Shown here one piece after another: positions 31,586-37,999 of a stretch of 38,417 nt of DNA. The notes under the pieces are model-generated. The model saw only the letters and a list, made by a program, of their open reading frames with translations, had not been told where the DNA came from and searched no databases. The translations under genes and the position numbers were made by a program. The number at the start of each line of letters is the position of its first letter. Within the stretch, counting starts at the first letter, position 1. Origin of the DNA: Dietzia natronolimnaea (GTDB lineage Bacteria > Actinomycetota > Actinomycetes > Mycobacteriales > Mycobacteriaceae); NCBI RefSeq assembly GCF_002289575.1, contig NZ_NTGA01000033.1, positions 1-38,417 on the forward strand, given 5' to 3'.

Positions 31586-31621
31586 AATCCGCCCCGCGCT
31601 GCGCTTATTTCGGGGCGGATT
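31586..31621. terminator. 11-bp hairpin inside L1
   Basis: AATCCGCCCCG, a 14-base loop, CGGGGCGGATT. It occurs in L1 but not L2, and lies 225 bases past the SSB stop. It could be a terminator for ssb or a remnant of a small inserted palindromic unit. Confidence 0.5.
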
Positions 31622-31740
31622 CCCCGCAGCAGTCCGGGTGCCCTCTCTTGACCCCGTTCGCTGCACACGAAAATCGGCAGGTGTCAGGGAAAGGGGGACA
31701 CTGCGCGAACGGCACAGCCGAGGCGGTGGCGCGAAAAACC

Positions 31741-31852
31741 CGCAGGTGAGAGCACATTAACGCACCATAGACGTACCATACACGCATGATGCGTGTACAA
31801 TAGAAGGCAGAGCCGGGAACACCCGCTCACCCCGCACCCGAAAGGAGCGACC
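31741..31852 (+). promoter_or_regulatory. Repeated promoter-operator module R1
   Basis: A conserved GCAGGTGAGAGCACATTAACG box, then CACCATAGACG, a 19-bp perfect palindrome (31779-31797, TACACGCAT-G-ATGCGTGTA), a -10 TACAAT (31796-31801) overlapping its right end and a leader with CCGGGAACACCCG and a CCGAAAGGAG ribosome binding site. GTACCA just left of the palindrome is a -35-like hexamer exactly 17 bases from the -10. Three further copies are at 32815, 34618 and 35021. Confidence 0.85.
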
Positions 31853-32395
31853 ATGCTCACGTCGCCCACGTTCACCGTCCCCGGCGCCGAGGGGATCGCC
31901 GCCGCCTACGCCGAGATGCGCCACTACGGCGTCACCCCGCTCGTGGCCAGTGACTGGCTCACCGAGCAGATCGAGGCCACCGCCCACCAGGACATCGCCC
32001 AGCAGGTCGAGCGCAACCACGGCGCACCCGCCGAGCGCCCCGTCACCGTCGACGCTCGCGTCCGCCGCGAGATCGACCGCGCCATCAACGTCGCCGTCGC
32101 CGTCTACAACCGCCAGCGCAGCCGCGTAACCAACCTCGACCAGATCGCCACCGAGGCAGGAGCCGCAGCGATCAACCGCGCCGCAGTCGCCCGCCAGACC
32201 CGCACCAACGACACCGACCGCGCAACCCTCATCGAACCCCGGGTCGATACCGTTCAGGTCACGCCGCATATGGCCGTGCACTACGTCGCCGCAGTCCTCA
32301 CCATCGGCCCCCGCGCCCGCGCGATCTCCGCACGGTTCACCAGCAACGGCAAGAACGGCGTCCGCCTCACCCACTTCGACGTCCTGATGCCCTAA
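31853..32395 (+). CDS. Conserved-type hypothetical protein under module R1
   Basis: A 180-residue protein from ATG 31853; AAAGGAG lies seven bases upstream and the position after the repeated leader fixes the start. It begins MLTSPTFTVPGAEGIAAAYAEMRHYGVTPL and is alpha-helical in the middle (DARVRREIDRAINVAVAVYNRQ). No transmembrane segment, signal peptide or metal motif is seen and I do not recognise a family. It shares its promoter module with the ParB-like, zinc-ribbon and ArdC-like genes, so it probably acts in the same programme, perhaps a small anti-defence or establishment protein. A strong hairpin follows its stop. Confidence 0.72.
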   Translation: MLTSPTFTVPGAEGIAAAYAEMRHYGVTPLVASDWLTEQIEATAHQDIAQQVERNHGAPAERPVTVDARVRREIDRAINVAVAVYNRQRSRVTNLDQIATEAGAAAINRAAVARQTRTNDTDRATLIEPRVDTVQVTPHMAVHYVAAVLTIGPRARAISARFTSNGKNGVRLTHFDVLMP

Positions 32396-32401
32396 CCGGC
32401 C

Positions 32402-32438
32402 GCTGGAGGGGGTCGCCCGCCTGGCGACCCCCTCCAGC
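32402..32438. terminator. 16-bp perfect hairpin terminator
   Basis: GCTGGAGGGGGTCGCC, loop CGCCT, exact complement, then GCATTT. It starts seven bases after the stop of the 31853 gene. Confidence 0.8.
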
Positions 32439-32528
32439 GCATTTCACACCCCACCCCTCCCCCACAACACCCGCGCCCAGGTGTCCACCGAAGCCGCCGA
32501 CGCCCACGAACCGTGCCACTCTGGCCGC

Positions 32529-32813
32529 ATGACCACCGCCGAACCACTGCGCTCGACCAACCTGCGCGAACTCATGCGCGACACCGTCAACCTCGCCCGT
32601 GCCGGAGACCACCGCGCCCGCCGCGTCACCATCGGCCCCCGAAGCGGAATCGTCACCCCCCACCACTCACCCGACGGCGAGCTCGACGCCGCAGACCTCG
32701 CCGCCCAAGTGTGGGCGATCGGACACGACGAACCCTCCGACACCGGCACCTACACCGAGGGCTACTACACCCACCAAGGAGTCCCCCACATCGTCTACGC
32801 CCCAGCGCCATAA
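32529..32813 (+). CDS. Small hypothetical protein
   Basis: A 94-residue protein from ATG 32529. Its sequence (MTTAEPLRSTNLRELMRDT at the start, YYTHQGVPHIVYAPAP at the end) has no recognisable domain; it is mildly acidic with no membrane span. There is no clear Shine-Dalgarno sequence, and CACTCT seven bases before the ATG could be a leaderless -10. It lies between the terminator of the 31853 gene and promoter module R2, without a promoter module of its own. Codon use is typical of the region, which supports it as real. Confidence 0.55.
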   Translation: MTTAEPLRSTNLRELMRDTVNLARAGDHRARRVTIGPRSGIVTPHHSPDGELDAADLAAQVWAIGHDEPSDTGTYTEGYYTHQGVPHIVYAPAP

Positions 32814-32814
32814 C

Positions 32815-32925
32815 CGCAGGTGAAAGCACATTAACGCACCATAGACGTACCATACGCGCATGGCGCGTGTATGCTAGAAGCAGAGCAGCCACAAGGCCGC
32901 TCACCCCGTACCCGAAAGGACCACC
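32815..32925 (+). promoter_or_regulatory. Repeated promoter-operator module R2
   Basis: The diverged copy: the palindrome at 32853-32871 reads TACGCGCATGGCGCGTGTA with three imperfect pairs, and the -10 is TATGCT (32870-32875). The upstream box and the CACCCCGTACCCGAAAGGA leader are kept, and end at the GTG start 32926. Confidence 0.82.
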
Positions 32926-34347
32926 GTGGACACCACGATGAACCTCATCCACGTCAGCCCCTCCGAGCTGACCCTCGTCTCGAACATCCGCGACGCCAAA
33001 GCCTCCGACGACCTGGTCGCCAGCGTCCGCGAACACGGCCTCCTTGAGCCGATCAACGCCTACCGCGACGACAACAACGACCTGGTCGTCAAGCACGGCC
33101 ACCGCCGCACCCTCGCCGCCGTGGCTGCCGAACTCGACCAGGTCCCCGTCATCGTCACCTCTGCCCCGGCAGACGACCTCGACGGCAAGACTGACCTGAT
33201 CGCGGCCCAGTGGGACGAGAACCAGCAGCGACAGAACCTCACCACCCGCGAGCAGGCCGAGACCATCGCCCAGCTCGCCGCCTTTGGCGTCTCCCCCGCC
33301 CAGATCAGCAAGCGCCTGCGCGTCGACCGCTCCACCGTCGACGCGGCCACCACCATGCCCGACACCGACACTCTCGACCGCTACGACCTGACCATCACCC
33401 AAGCCGCCGTCGTTGCCGAGTTCGCCGACGATGACCGCGCCGTCGACAGCCTCGTCCGTGCCGCCGCCACCGGCCAGTTCGAGCACCAGGCCGCTCGCCT
33501 GCGTCAGCAGCGGCAGATCGCCGCCGCCCTGGCCGAGGCCCGCGCCCAGTGGGAGGCCAAGGGTGTGCCCGTCCTCGAAGGCTGGCCCGCCTACGACTCC
33601 AAGGGCGAGTGGGTCGACAGGCTGGTCGACGTCGAGACCGGTGAGAAGGTCACCATCGACCCAGACAACCCTGGCGACCACCTCGCCGTCCGGCTTGATG
33701 CCGACTTCACCACCGTCCTCACGGCCACCGGGGAGCCGGTCGACCCGTACGAGATCTACGAGGACGACGAGGAGGACCGGCCCGAGGACGCGATCATCCG
33801 GAGCCAGGTCCACGAAGCGCTGGTAGTCCAGACCCGCTGGTACTGCGACGACCTCGCCGCCCGAGGGTGGAAAACCCCGTGGAGCACCGCGTCCCAGGGC
33901 GAACCGACTGAGGAAGAGCGCGAGCAGAAGCGGGCCGAACGACGCGACGTCATCGCCGCAAACAAGGCGTGGCTTGCCGCCGAGCAGGTCCGCCGCGACT
34001 GGCTCAAGACCTTCTGCGCCCGCAAGGCCGCGCCGAAGAACAGCGCCGCGTTCGTCGCCGCCACCATTACCACCAGCCCGCACCTGCTCTCCGCGGACCG
34101 ACTGCGAGGCGAGCGCGAGACCTACCTGACGGTCCCGGACACCGAGGCGATGACCACCGCTAAAGCCACCATGACCAGCCTGGCCATGTGCCTGATCGCC
34201 CACGAGGTCAACACCCACAAGGGCTCCTGGCGACACATCGACCGCCGCACTGTGGCCTACCTCCGGTTCATCGAGGACCAGGGCTACGCCCTGTCCCCCG
34301 TCGAGCGCCGCGCCTGCGGCGACCACGTCGACACCGACGAGCTGTAA
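32926..34347 (+). CDS. ParB/RepB-like protein
   Basis: A 473-residue protein from GTG 32926 (AAAGGA six bases upstream); ATG 32938 is an alternative. The N-terminal 110 residues have the ParB order: IRDAKASDDLVASVREHGLLEPINAY, then VVKHGHRRTLAAVAAEL, the analogue of the GERR-x-RA CTP-binding motif but with GHRR. An HTH follows (LTTREQAETIAQLAAFGVSPAQISKRLRVDRSTVDAA, about 104-140). The C-terminal 250 residues are unusual for ParB, with a charged EDDEEDRPEDAIIRSQ stretch and a long helical end. It stands apart from parA 36213, under a repeated module shared with antirestriction genes. Long ParB-like proteins with this placement occur in plasmid leading regions; it may not be the partner of ParA. 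Confidence 0.85.
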   Translation: MDTTMNLIHVSPSELTLVSNIRDAKASDDLVASVREHGLLEPINAYRDDNNDLVVKHGHRRTLAAVAAELDQVPVIVTSAPADDLDGKTDLIAAQWDENQQRQNLTTREQAETIAQLAAFGVSPAQISKRLRVDRSTVDAATTMPDTDTLDRYDLTITQAAVVAEFADDDRAVDSLVRAAATGQFEHQAARLRQQRQIAAALAEARAQWEAKGVPVLEGWPAYDSKGEWVDRLVDVETGEKVTIDPDNPGDHLAVRLDADFTTVLTATGEPVDPYEIYEDDEEDRPEDAIIRSQVHEALVVQTRWYCDDLAARGWKTPWSTASQGEPTEEEREQKRAERRDVIAANKAWLAAEQVRRDWLKTFCARKAAPKNSAAFVAATITTSPHLLSADRLRGERETYLTVPDTEAMTTAKATMTSLAMCLIAHEVNTHKGSWRHIDRRTVAYLRFIEDQGYALSPVERRACGDHVDTDEL

Positions 34348-34357
34348 GACCCCTCCC

Positions 34358-34396
34358 GATGCCGGGCTACCGTCCATGCGACGGTGGCCCGGCATC
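34358..34396. terminator. 17-bp hairpin terminator after the ParB-like gene
   Basis: GATGCCGGGCTACCGTC, loop CATGC, then its complement with one G-T pair. It begins 10 bases after the ParB-like stop. Confidence 0.75.
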
Positions 34397-34408
34397 TGGG
34401 TGGGCACT

Positions 34409-34728
34409 GGTGGGCGGCCCTCTTTCCCTGCCACCGCGATTGTGCGTGCTCCACTTCCGGGGTCAAGGTCGGCGCCGGCTTCGCCGTCGCCCGGCCGGCC
34501 ACGACCAATCCGGGTGCCCTCTCTTGACTCCCGTTCGCTGCGCACGAAAATCGGCAGGTGTCAGGGAAAGGGGGACACTGCGCGAATGGCACAGCCGAGG
34601 CGTCAGCCGCAGAAACCCGCAGGTGAGAGCACATTAACGCACCATAGACGTACCATACACGCATGCCGCGTGTACAATAAAAGACAGAGACGGGAACACC
34701 CGCTCACCCCGTACCCGAAAGGACCACC
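34409..34728. repeat. Long repeat L2 (second extended copy)
   Basis: A near copy of L1 lacking the hairpin insert. It fills the gene-free stretch between the ParB-like terminator and ATG 34729 and contains module R3. Shared sequence includes CTCTTTCCCTGCCACCGCG, CAAGGTCGGCGCCGGCTTCG and CAGGGAAAGGGGGACACTGC, which are not part of R2 or R4. Confidence 0.85.
34618..34728 (+). promoter_or_regulatory. Repeated promoter-operator module R3
   Basis: Palindrome at 34656-34674 (TACACGCATGCCGCGTGTA, centre imperfect), -10 TACAAT at 34673-34678, and leader ending CCGAAAGGACCACC before ATG 34729. Confidence 0.85.
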
Positions 34729-34971
34729 ATGACCAAGCCAGGCACCCTGCTCGAGACCTTCGATCTCGAGGTCCCGGACGAGGGCCGCACTATCGCGGCC
34801 GAAATCCGGCTCGTGACCAATCCCGACGGCACCGAAGTGCTGTGGCACTACGAGAACGGCCGCGCCGCGTTCGTCCACCCCGCCCGCCGCTGCACCAACT
34901 GCGCCGAGGTCATCACCTCCGGCCAGAGCGGCAGCCGCTGCACCGGGTGCACCGACCAGCTGCACCTCTAG
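34729..34971 (+). CDS. Small zinc-ribbon protein
   Basis: An 80-residue protein from ATG 34729 (AAAGGA upstream, end of repeated leader). The N-terminal 50 residues form a strand-rich segment (LETFDLEVPDEGRTIAAEIRL), and the C-terminus has two cysteine pairs, CTNC (54-57) and CTGC (70-73), giving a zinc ribbon. No family name is recognised. Short zinc-ribbon proteins of this form may bind nucleic acid or a protein partner. Its own promoter module R3 and following hairpin make it a free-standing cassette between the ParB-like and ArdC-like genes. Confidence 0.72.
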   Translation: MTKPGTLLETFDLEVPDEGRTIAAEIRLVTNPDGTEVLWHYENGRAAFVHPARRCTNCAEVITSGQSGSRCTGCTDQLHL

Positions 34972-34979
34972 CCATAGTC

Positions 34980-35005
34980 CCCGGCCCGCCAATCGGCGGG
35001 CCGGG
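34980..35005. terminator. 11-bp hairpin after the zinc-ribbon gene
   Basis: CCCGGCCCGCC, loop AATC, GGCGGGCCGGG, eight bases after the stop. Confidence 0.72.
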
Positions 35006-35020
35006 CCCGGCGGACCCGCA

Positions 35021-35132
35021 GCAGGTGAGAGCACATTAACGCACCATAGACGTACCATGCACGCATGATGCGTGTACAATAGAAGACAGAGCCGGGAACA
35101 CCCGCTCACCCCGCACCCGAAAGGAGCCAGCC
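35021..35132 (+). promoter_or_regulatory. Repeated promoter-operator module R4
   Basis: Palindrome at 35058-35076 (TGCACGCATGATGCGTGTA, one imperfect pair), -10 TACAAT at 35075-35080, leader and ribosome binding site as in R1, ending at ATG 35133. Confidence 0.85.
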
Positions 35133-36038
35133 ATGGCCCGCAAGACCTACACCCCGCAGCAGAAAGAGGCCGCCCGCGCGGCCCGCGCCGAGAAGGTCGA
35201 GCAGATGCACGACGAGCTGTCCGCCGCCGTCGACGCCCTCACCGACTCCGGCGAGTGGCGGCGGTGGCTGGACTTCCTCGGCAGCTTCCACCGCTACAGC
35301 TTCAACAACACGCTGCTGATCCAGGTGCAGTGCCCGCACGCCACCCAGGTCGCCGGATTCAAGGCGTGGCAGGCCAAGGGCCGCCAGGTCCGCAAAGGTG
35401 AGAAGGGGATCCGGATCTTCGGCAAGCCGTTCCGCCTCGTCTCCGAGACCGACGAGGCCACCGGAGAGACCACCCGCAAGGCCATCAAGTGCCCACCGCC
35501 CGTGGTCAGCGTGTTCGACATCTCCCAGACCGACCCCATCGAGGGAGTCGAACAGCCCACCGCCCCCGTCGCCCAGCTCCAGGGCGACGACCACGCCGCC
35601 CTCTACGAGCGCATCAGCCAGTGGATGACCGGCCAGGGCTGGACCGTCACCCGCGAGCAGATCCCCGGCGAGTCCAACGGCTACTGCACCGTCGACGGAA
35701 CCCGCCGCATCGTCGTCGACGCCGACCTGTCCGACGCCCACGCCGCAAAAACCGCCATCCACGAGGCCGCGCACGCGATCTTGCACACCGACGACGACGG
35801 CAAGCTCACCACCGAGCCCGACCAGGCCACCCGCGAACTCGAGGCCGAATCCGTCGCCTACGTCGTGGCCGGGCTGCACGACCTCGACACGAGCGACTAC
35901 AGCGTCGGCTACGTCGCCAGCTGGAGCGGGGGACAGGCCGACACGGTCAAGGCCACCGCCGTCCGAGTCCAGGAAGCCGTCCACCTCATCGCCGACGCCC
36001 TCACCGACGAAGACCAGGACGAGGAGGCCACCGGCTAG
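35133..36038 (+). CDS. ArdC-like antirestriction protein
   Basis: A 301-residue protein from ATG 35133 with AAAGGAG upstream. The N-terminal half (about 20-100) is the ArdC-type ssDNA-binding domain: LDFLGSFHRYSFNNTLLIQ, GFKAWQAKGRQVRKGEKGIRIFG. The C-terminal half has the metallopeptidase motif AIHEAAHAILH (H210, E211, H214) and a downstream ELEAESVAYVVAG, the third ligand region. ArdC proteins protect incoming single-stranded plasmid DNA from restriction or recipient defence. Length is close to that of known ArdC. It is the last of the four cassette genes and ends just before a 17-bp hairpin. Confidence 0.88.
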   Translation: MARKTYTPQQKEAARAARAEKVEQMHDELSAAVDALTDSGEWRRWLDFLGSFHRYSFNNTLLIQVQCPHATQVAGFKAWQAKGRQVRKGEKGIRIFGKPFRLVSETDEATGETTRKAIKCPPPVVSVFDISQTDPIEGVEQPTAPVAQLQGDDHAALYERISQWMTGQGWTVTREQIPGESNGYCTVDGTRRIVVDADLSDAHAAKTAIHEAAHAILHTDDDGKLTTEPDQATRELEAESVAYVVAGLHDLDTSDYSVGYVASWSGGQADTVKATAVRVQEAVHLIADALTDEDQDEEATG

Positions 36039-36047
36039 GCCGGCGGA

Positions 36048-36092
36048 GCGGTCGGGCGTGGCGCCGCTCCGCTAAGCGCCACGCCCGACCGC
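36048..36092. terminator. 17-bp perfect hairpin after the ArdC-like gene
   Basis: GCGGTCGGGCGTGGCGC, 11-base loop, exact complement. It lies 10 bases after the stop and separates the cassette genes from the partition operon. No T-tract. Confidence 0.8.
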
Positions 36093-36212
36093 CGGCCACC
36101 CTCGCATCATGCACGCACGACACGCCCCACACCCAAGCATCACACGTGCTCCATACCCGCACCATGCGCCGATATACTCGCACCATGCACGCATAACGAA
36201 GGGAAAGCACCC
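36093..36212 (+). promoter_or_regulatory. parA promoter with half-sites of the repeated palindrome
   Basis: A -10 TATACT at 36173-36178. CACCATGCACGCAT at 36181-36194, near the expected start point, equals the left half of the R4 operator. CATGCACGCA also occurs at about 36108. GCACCATGC occurs twice (36159-36195). AAGGGAAAG precedes ATG 36213. It may also be a centromere-like site. Confidence 0.5.
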
Positions 36213-37007
36213 ATGACCACGGTCATCGCGATCGCCAACCACAAGGGCGGCGTCGGCAAGACCACCACCGCCCTCATGCTCGCCCACACCGCCGTCGCAG
36301 GCGGAAAGCGCGTCCTAGTCATCGACCACGACGCCCAAGGGGGAGTAGCCCTCCGCATCCTCGGAAACCGCGACCCCGACGGACACACCCTCGCCGACAT
36401 CTACGCCCGCACCCCAGGCGTCACCCTCGCCGGCGCCACCCACACCACCCGCCGCCCCGGCCTGGACATCGTCCCCTCCGGCCGCGGCAAACTCGCCGCA
36501 GCCCTCCAAGCACTCGGGGGAGTGGCCCCCGGAAAAGTCCTACACAAAGCCCTCGACACCGTCCGCGACAACTACGACCTCGTCATCATCGACTGCGACC
36601 GCGGCCTGTCCCTGGGAACCATCAACGCCCTCTACTCAGCCGACCGGGTCCTCCTCGTCACCGAACCCGAAAACGACTCCTTCAACGGCATCAGCGACAC
36701 CGGCGAACTCGTCGACGAGATCAACGAAGACCTCCGCCCCAGCCGGCCCCTGCCCGACCCCGACATCCTCATCAACCTGCGCGACACCACCCGCACCGCC
36801 ACCCACGGCCGCGTCGCCACCGAGATCCGCGACTGGGCCACCCAATCCGGCTACACCGTCCACCCCCACGACATCCCACGCCGCGCCTTCATCGCCGAAG
36901 CCGCCGCCAACGGTCAAGGACTCGACGAGCTCCGCGACATCGCCGCCGTCACCGTCCGCGACAGCTTCCACGAGCTGCTCACCACCCTGACCGCCGAAAG
37001 GACCTGA
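36213..37007 (+). CDS. parA: ParA-family partition ATPase
   Basis: A 264-residue Walker-type ATPase that segregates plasmid copies. ATG 36213 has AAGGGAAA upstream. The deviant Walker A NHKGGVGKTTT spans residues 9-19 (signature K11, catalytic K16). DHDAQGG (switch I) and LVIIDCDRGLS (Walker B) follow. It lacks an N-terminal HTH, so it is of the short type Ib, which pairs with small partners such as the product of 37012. The last 40 residues end in a helical tail. Downstream gene starts five bases after its stop. Fully intact by length. Confidence 0.93.
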   Translation: MTTVIAIANHKGGVGKTTTALMLAHTAVAGGKRVLVIDHDAQGGVALRILGNRDPDGHTLADIYARTPGVTLAGATHTTRRPGLDIVPSGRGKLAAALQALGGVAPGKVLHKALDTVRDNYDLVIIDCDRGLSLGTINALYSADRVLLVTEPENDSFNGISDTGELVDEINEDLRPSRPLPDPDILINLRDTTRTATHGRVATEIRDWATQSGYTVHPHDIPRRAFIAEAAANGQGLDELRDIAAVTVRDSFHELLTTLTAERT

Positions 37008-37011
37008 ACCC

Positions 37012-37338
37012 ATGGCCGCCACACCGCCCGTCCGCAAGCGCAAGACCACCGACAGCCTCGTCGCCCAAGCCGCAGCAGGGGAGAGCACCCCACAGCCGGC
37101 CGACGCCCCCGAATACCGCAACTGGAACATGCGCCTGCCAGCCGACCTGGTCGAACGCATCTGGGGCACCTGCGAAGCCCTCGACAAGGACGAGGACCTG
37201 CCCAGCGCCGTCGCCTTCACCGTCCGCGCCTTCGAAGAGCTGCTCGACCGCCTCGACGCCGAATACAACGACGGCAAGCCCTACCACTCAGACACCAGCC
37301 CCTTCCGCGCCGGCGGCCGCACCACCTACAAGAGGTAG
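37012..37338 (+). CDS. Small partition partner, ribbon-helix-helix type
   Basis: A 108-residue protein from ATG 37012 (GAAAGGA upstream, inside the 3' end of parA). A flexible basic N-terminus of about 35 residues precedes YRNWNMRLPADLVERIWGTCEALDKDEDLPSAVAFTVRAFEELLDRL (about 36-84), the strand-helix-helix shape of ParG/ParB2-type centromere binders: NMRLP is the strand. A C-terminal tail (YHSDTSPFRAGGRTTYKR) is basic. Immediate coupling to a short ParA supports a type Ib partition pair. It may also be the regulator that binds the palindromes of the cassette modules; this is not shown. Confidence 0.78.
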   Translation: MAATPPVRKRKTTDSLVAQAAAGESTPQPADAPEYRNWNMRLPADLVERIWGTCEALDKDEDLPSAVAFTVRAFEELLDRLDAEYNDGKPYHSDTSPFRAGGRTTYKR

Positions 37339-37342
37339 ACCC

Positions 37343-37621
37343 ATGCACATCGTCACCATCACCACGACCACACCCACCGGCGAACTCCTCCACCAGGACA
37401 CCCTGACCACCACCGGCAGCCACGCCGAAGCACTCGACCTCGCCGCACACCACGCCGCAGCCACCACCATCGACATCCACGCCGACGACCCCTACAAACA
37501 CCACGCCCACCTCATCGCCCTGGGCGACGAACCCCACGCCGTCATCGCACCCCGCATCACCCCAACCGGACGCACCGACCTCCTCGCCACCCTCCGAGCC
37601 ACCACCACCCTCACCCACTAG
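37343..37621 (+). CDS. Small hypothetical protein after the partition genes
   Basis: A 92-residue protein from ATG 37343, four bases after the previous stop; AAGAGGTAG acts as ribosome binding site. It is rich in Thr, His and Ala (MHIVTITTTTPTGELLHQD; HHAAATTIDIHADDPYKHHA), with no known motif, membrane span or cysteine. Third gene of the parA operon. Its function is unknown; the tight coupling suggests an accessory of partition. The IS3-family element begins 15 bases after it. Confidence 0.6.
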   Translation: MHIVTITTTTPTGELLHQDTLTTTGSHAEALDLAAHHAAATTIDIHADDPYKHHAHLIALGDEPHAVIAPRITPTGRTDLLATLRATTTLTH

Positions 37622-37705
37622 AACCACCATCTGCCTGGACCGTTCCCGTTCTGGTGGACACGCGGAGATGAGCGGAGAGTTCCCCCGAGATAGAGGGAGC
37701 AGATT

Positions 37706-37999
37706 ATGGGATCGACTCGTCGGAGCTTCACTCCCGAGTACAAGGCCAACGCGGTAAGTTTGGTTATCGATGATGGTCGTGCGATCGCCGAGGTTGCACG
37801 CAGTATCGGCGTTCACGAGATGACGTTGGGGAAATGGGTGAAGAAGTCCCGAGACGAGGGAAACGGCGAGTCTGACCGCCCGTTGAATGAGGACGAGCGG
37901 GCGGAACTCGAGCGTCTCCGCGAAGAAGTGAAACACGCCCGGATGGAGGCGGAGTTCGCAAAAAAAGTAGCGACCTGGTTCGCGAAAGACCCGCGGTGA
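37706..37999 (+). CDS. IS3-family transposase OrfA
   Basis: A 97-residue DNA-binding subunit from ATG 37706 (AGGGAGCAG upstream). Residues about 5-50 are the transposase_8 HTH (RRSFTPEYKANAVSLVIDDG, IAEVARSIGVHEMTLGKWVKK), and residues about 62-90 a leucine zipper (ELERLREEVKHARMEAEF). The AAAAAAAG run at 37960-37967 in frame GCA-AAA-AAA-GTA is a -1 slippery site. Slipping there continues through SSDLVRERPAV into the orfB frame without a stop, giving the OrfAB transposase. Confidence 0.92.
   Translation: MGSTRRSFTPEYKANAVSLVIDDGRAIAEVARSIGVHEMTLGKWVKKSRDEGNGESDRPLNEDERAELERLREEVKHARMEAEFAKKVATWFAKDPR

Larger units (their letters stand above)
31488..31852. repeat. Long repeat L1 (extended copy of the promoter cassette)
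   Basis: About 365 bases, with an extended ~320-base match to 34409-34728. It starts GGTGGGCGGCCCTCTTTCCC and ends at ATG 31853. It includes the 112-bp promoter module R1. L1 has about 46 bases not in L2, precisely around the hairpin at 31586-31621. This covers most of the otherwise gene-free stretch 31362-31852; I see no gene there. Confidence 0.85.

Noticed and set aside
32653-34545. 630-codon open frame on the minus strand opposite the ParB-like gene
   Set aside because: It is antisense to a clear ParB-like gene with family motifs and starts within repeat L2; GC-rich codon bias makes such long shadow frames common here.
31741-35132. The four repeats as a CRISPR array
   Set aside because: Copies are about 112 bp, spaced by whole genes, and carry promoter features; no short regular repeat-spacer pattern is present anywhere in the window.
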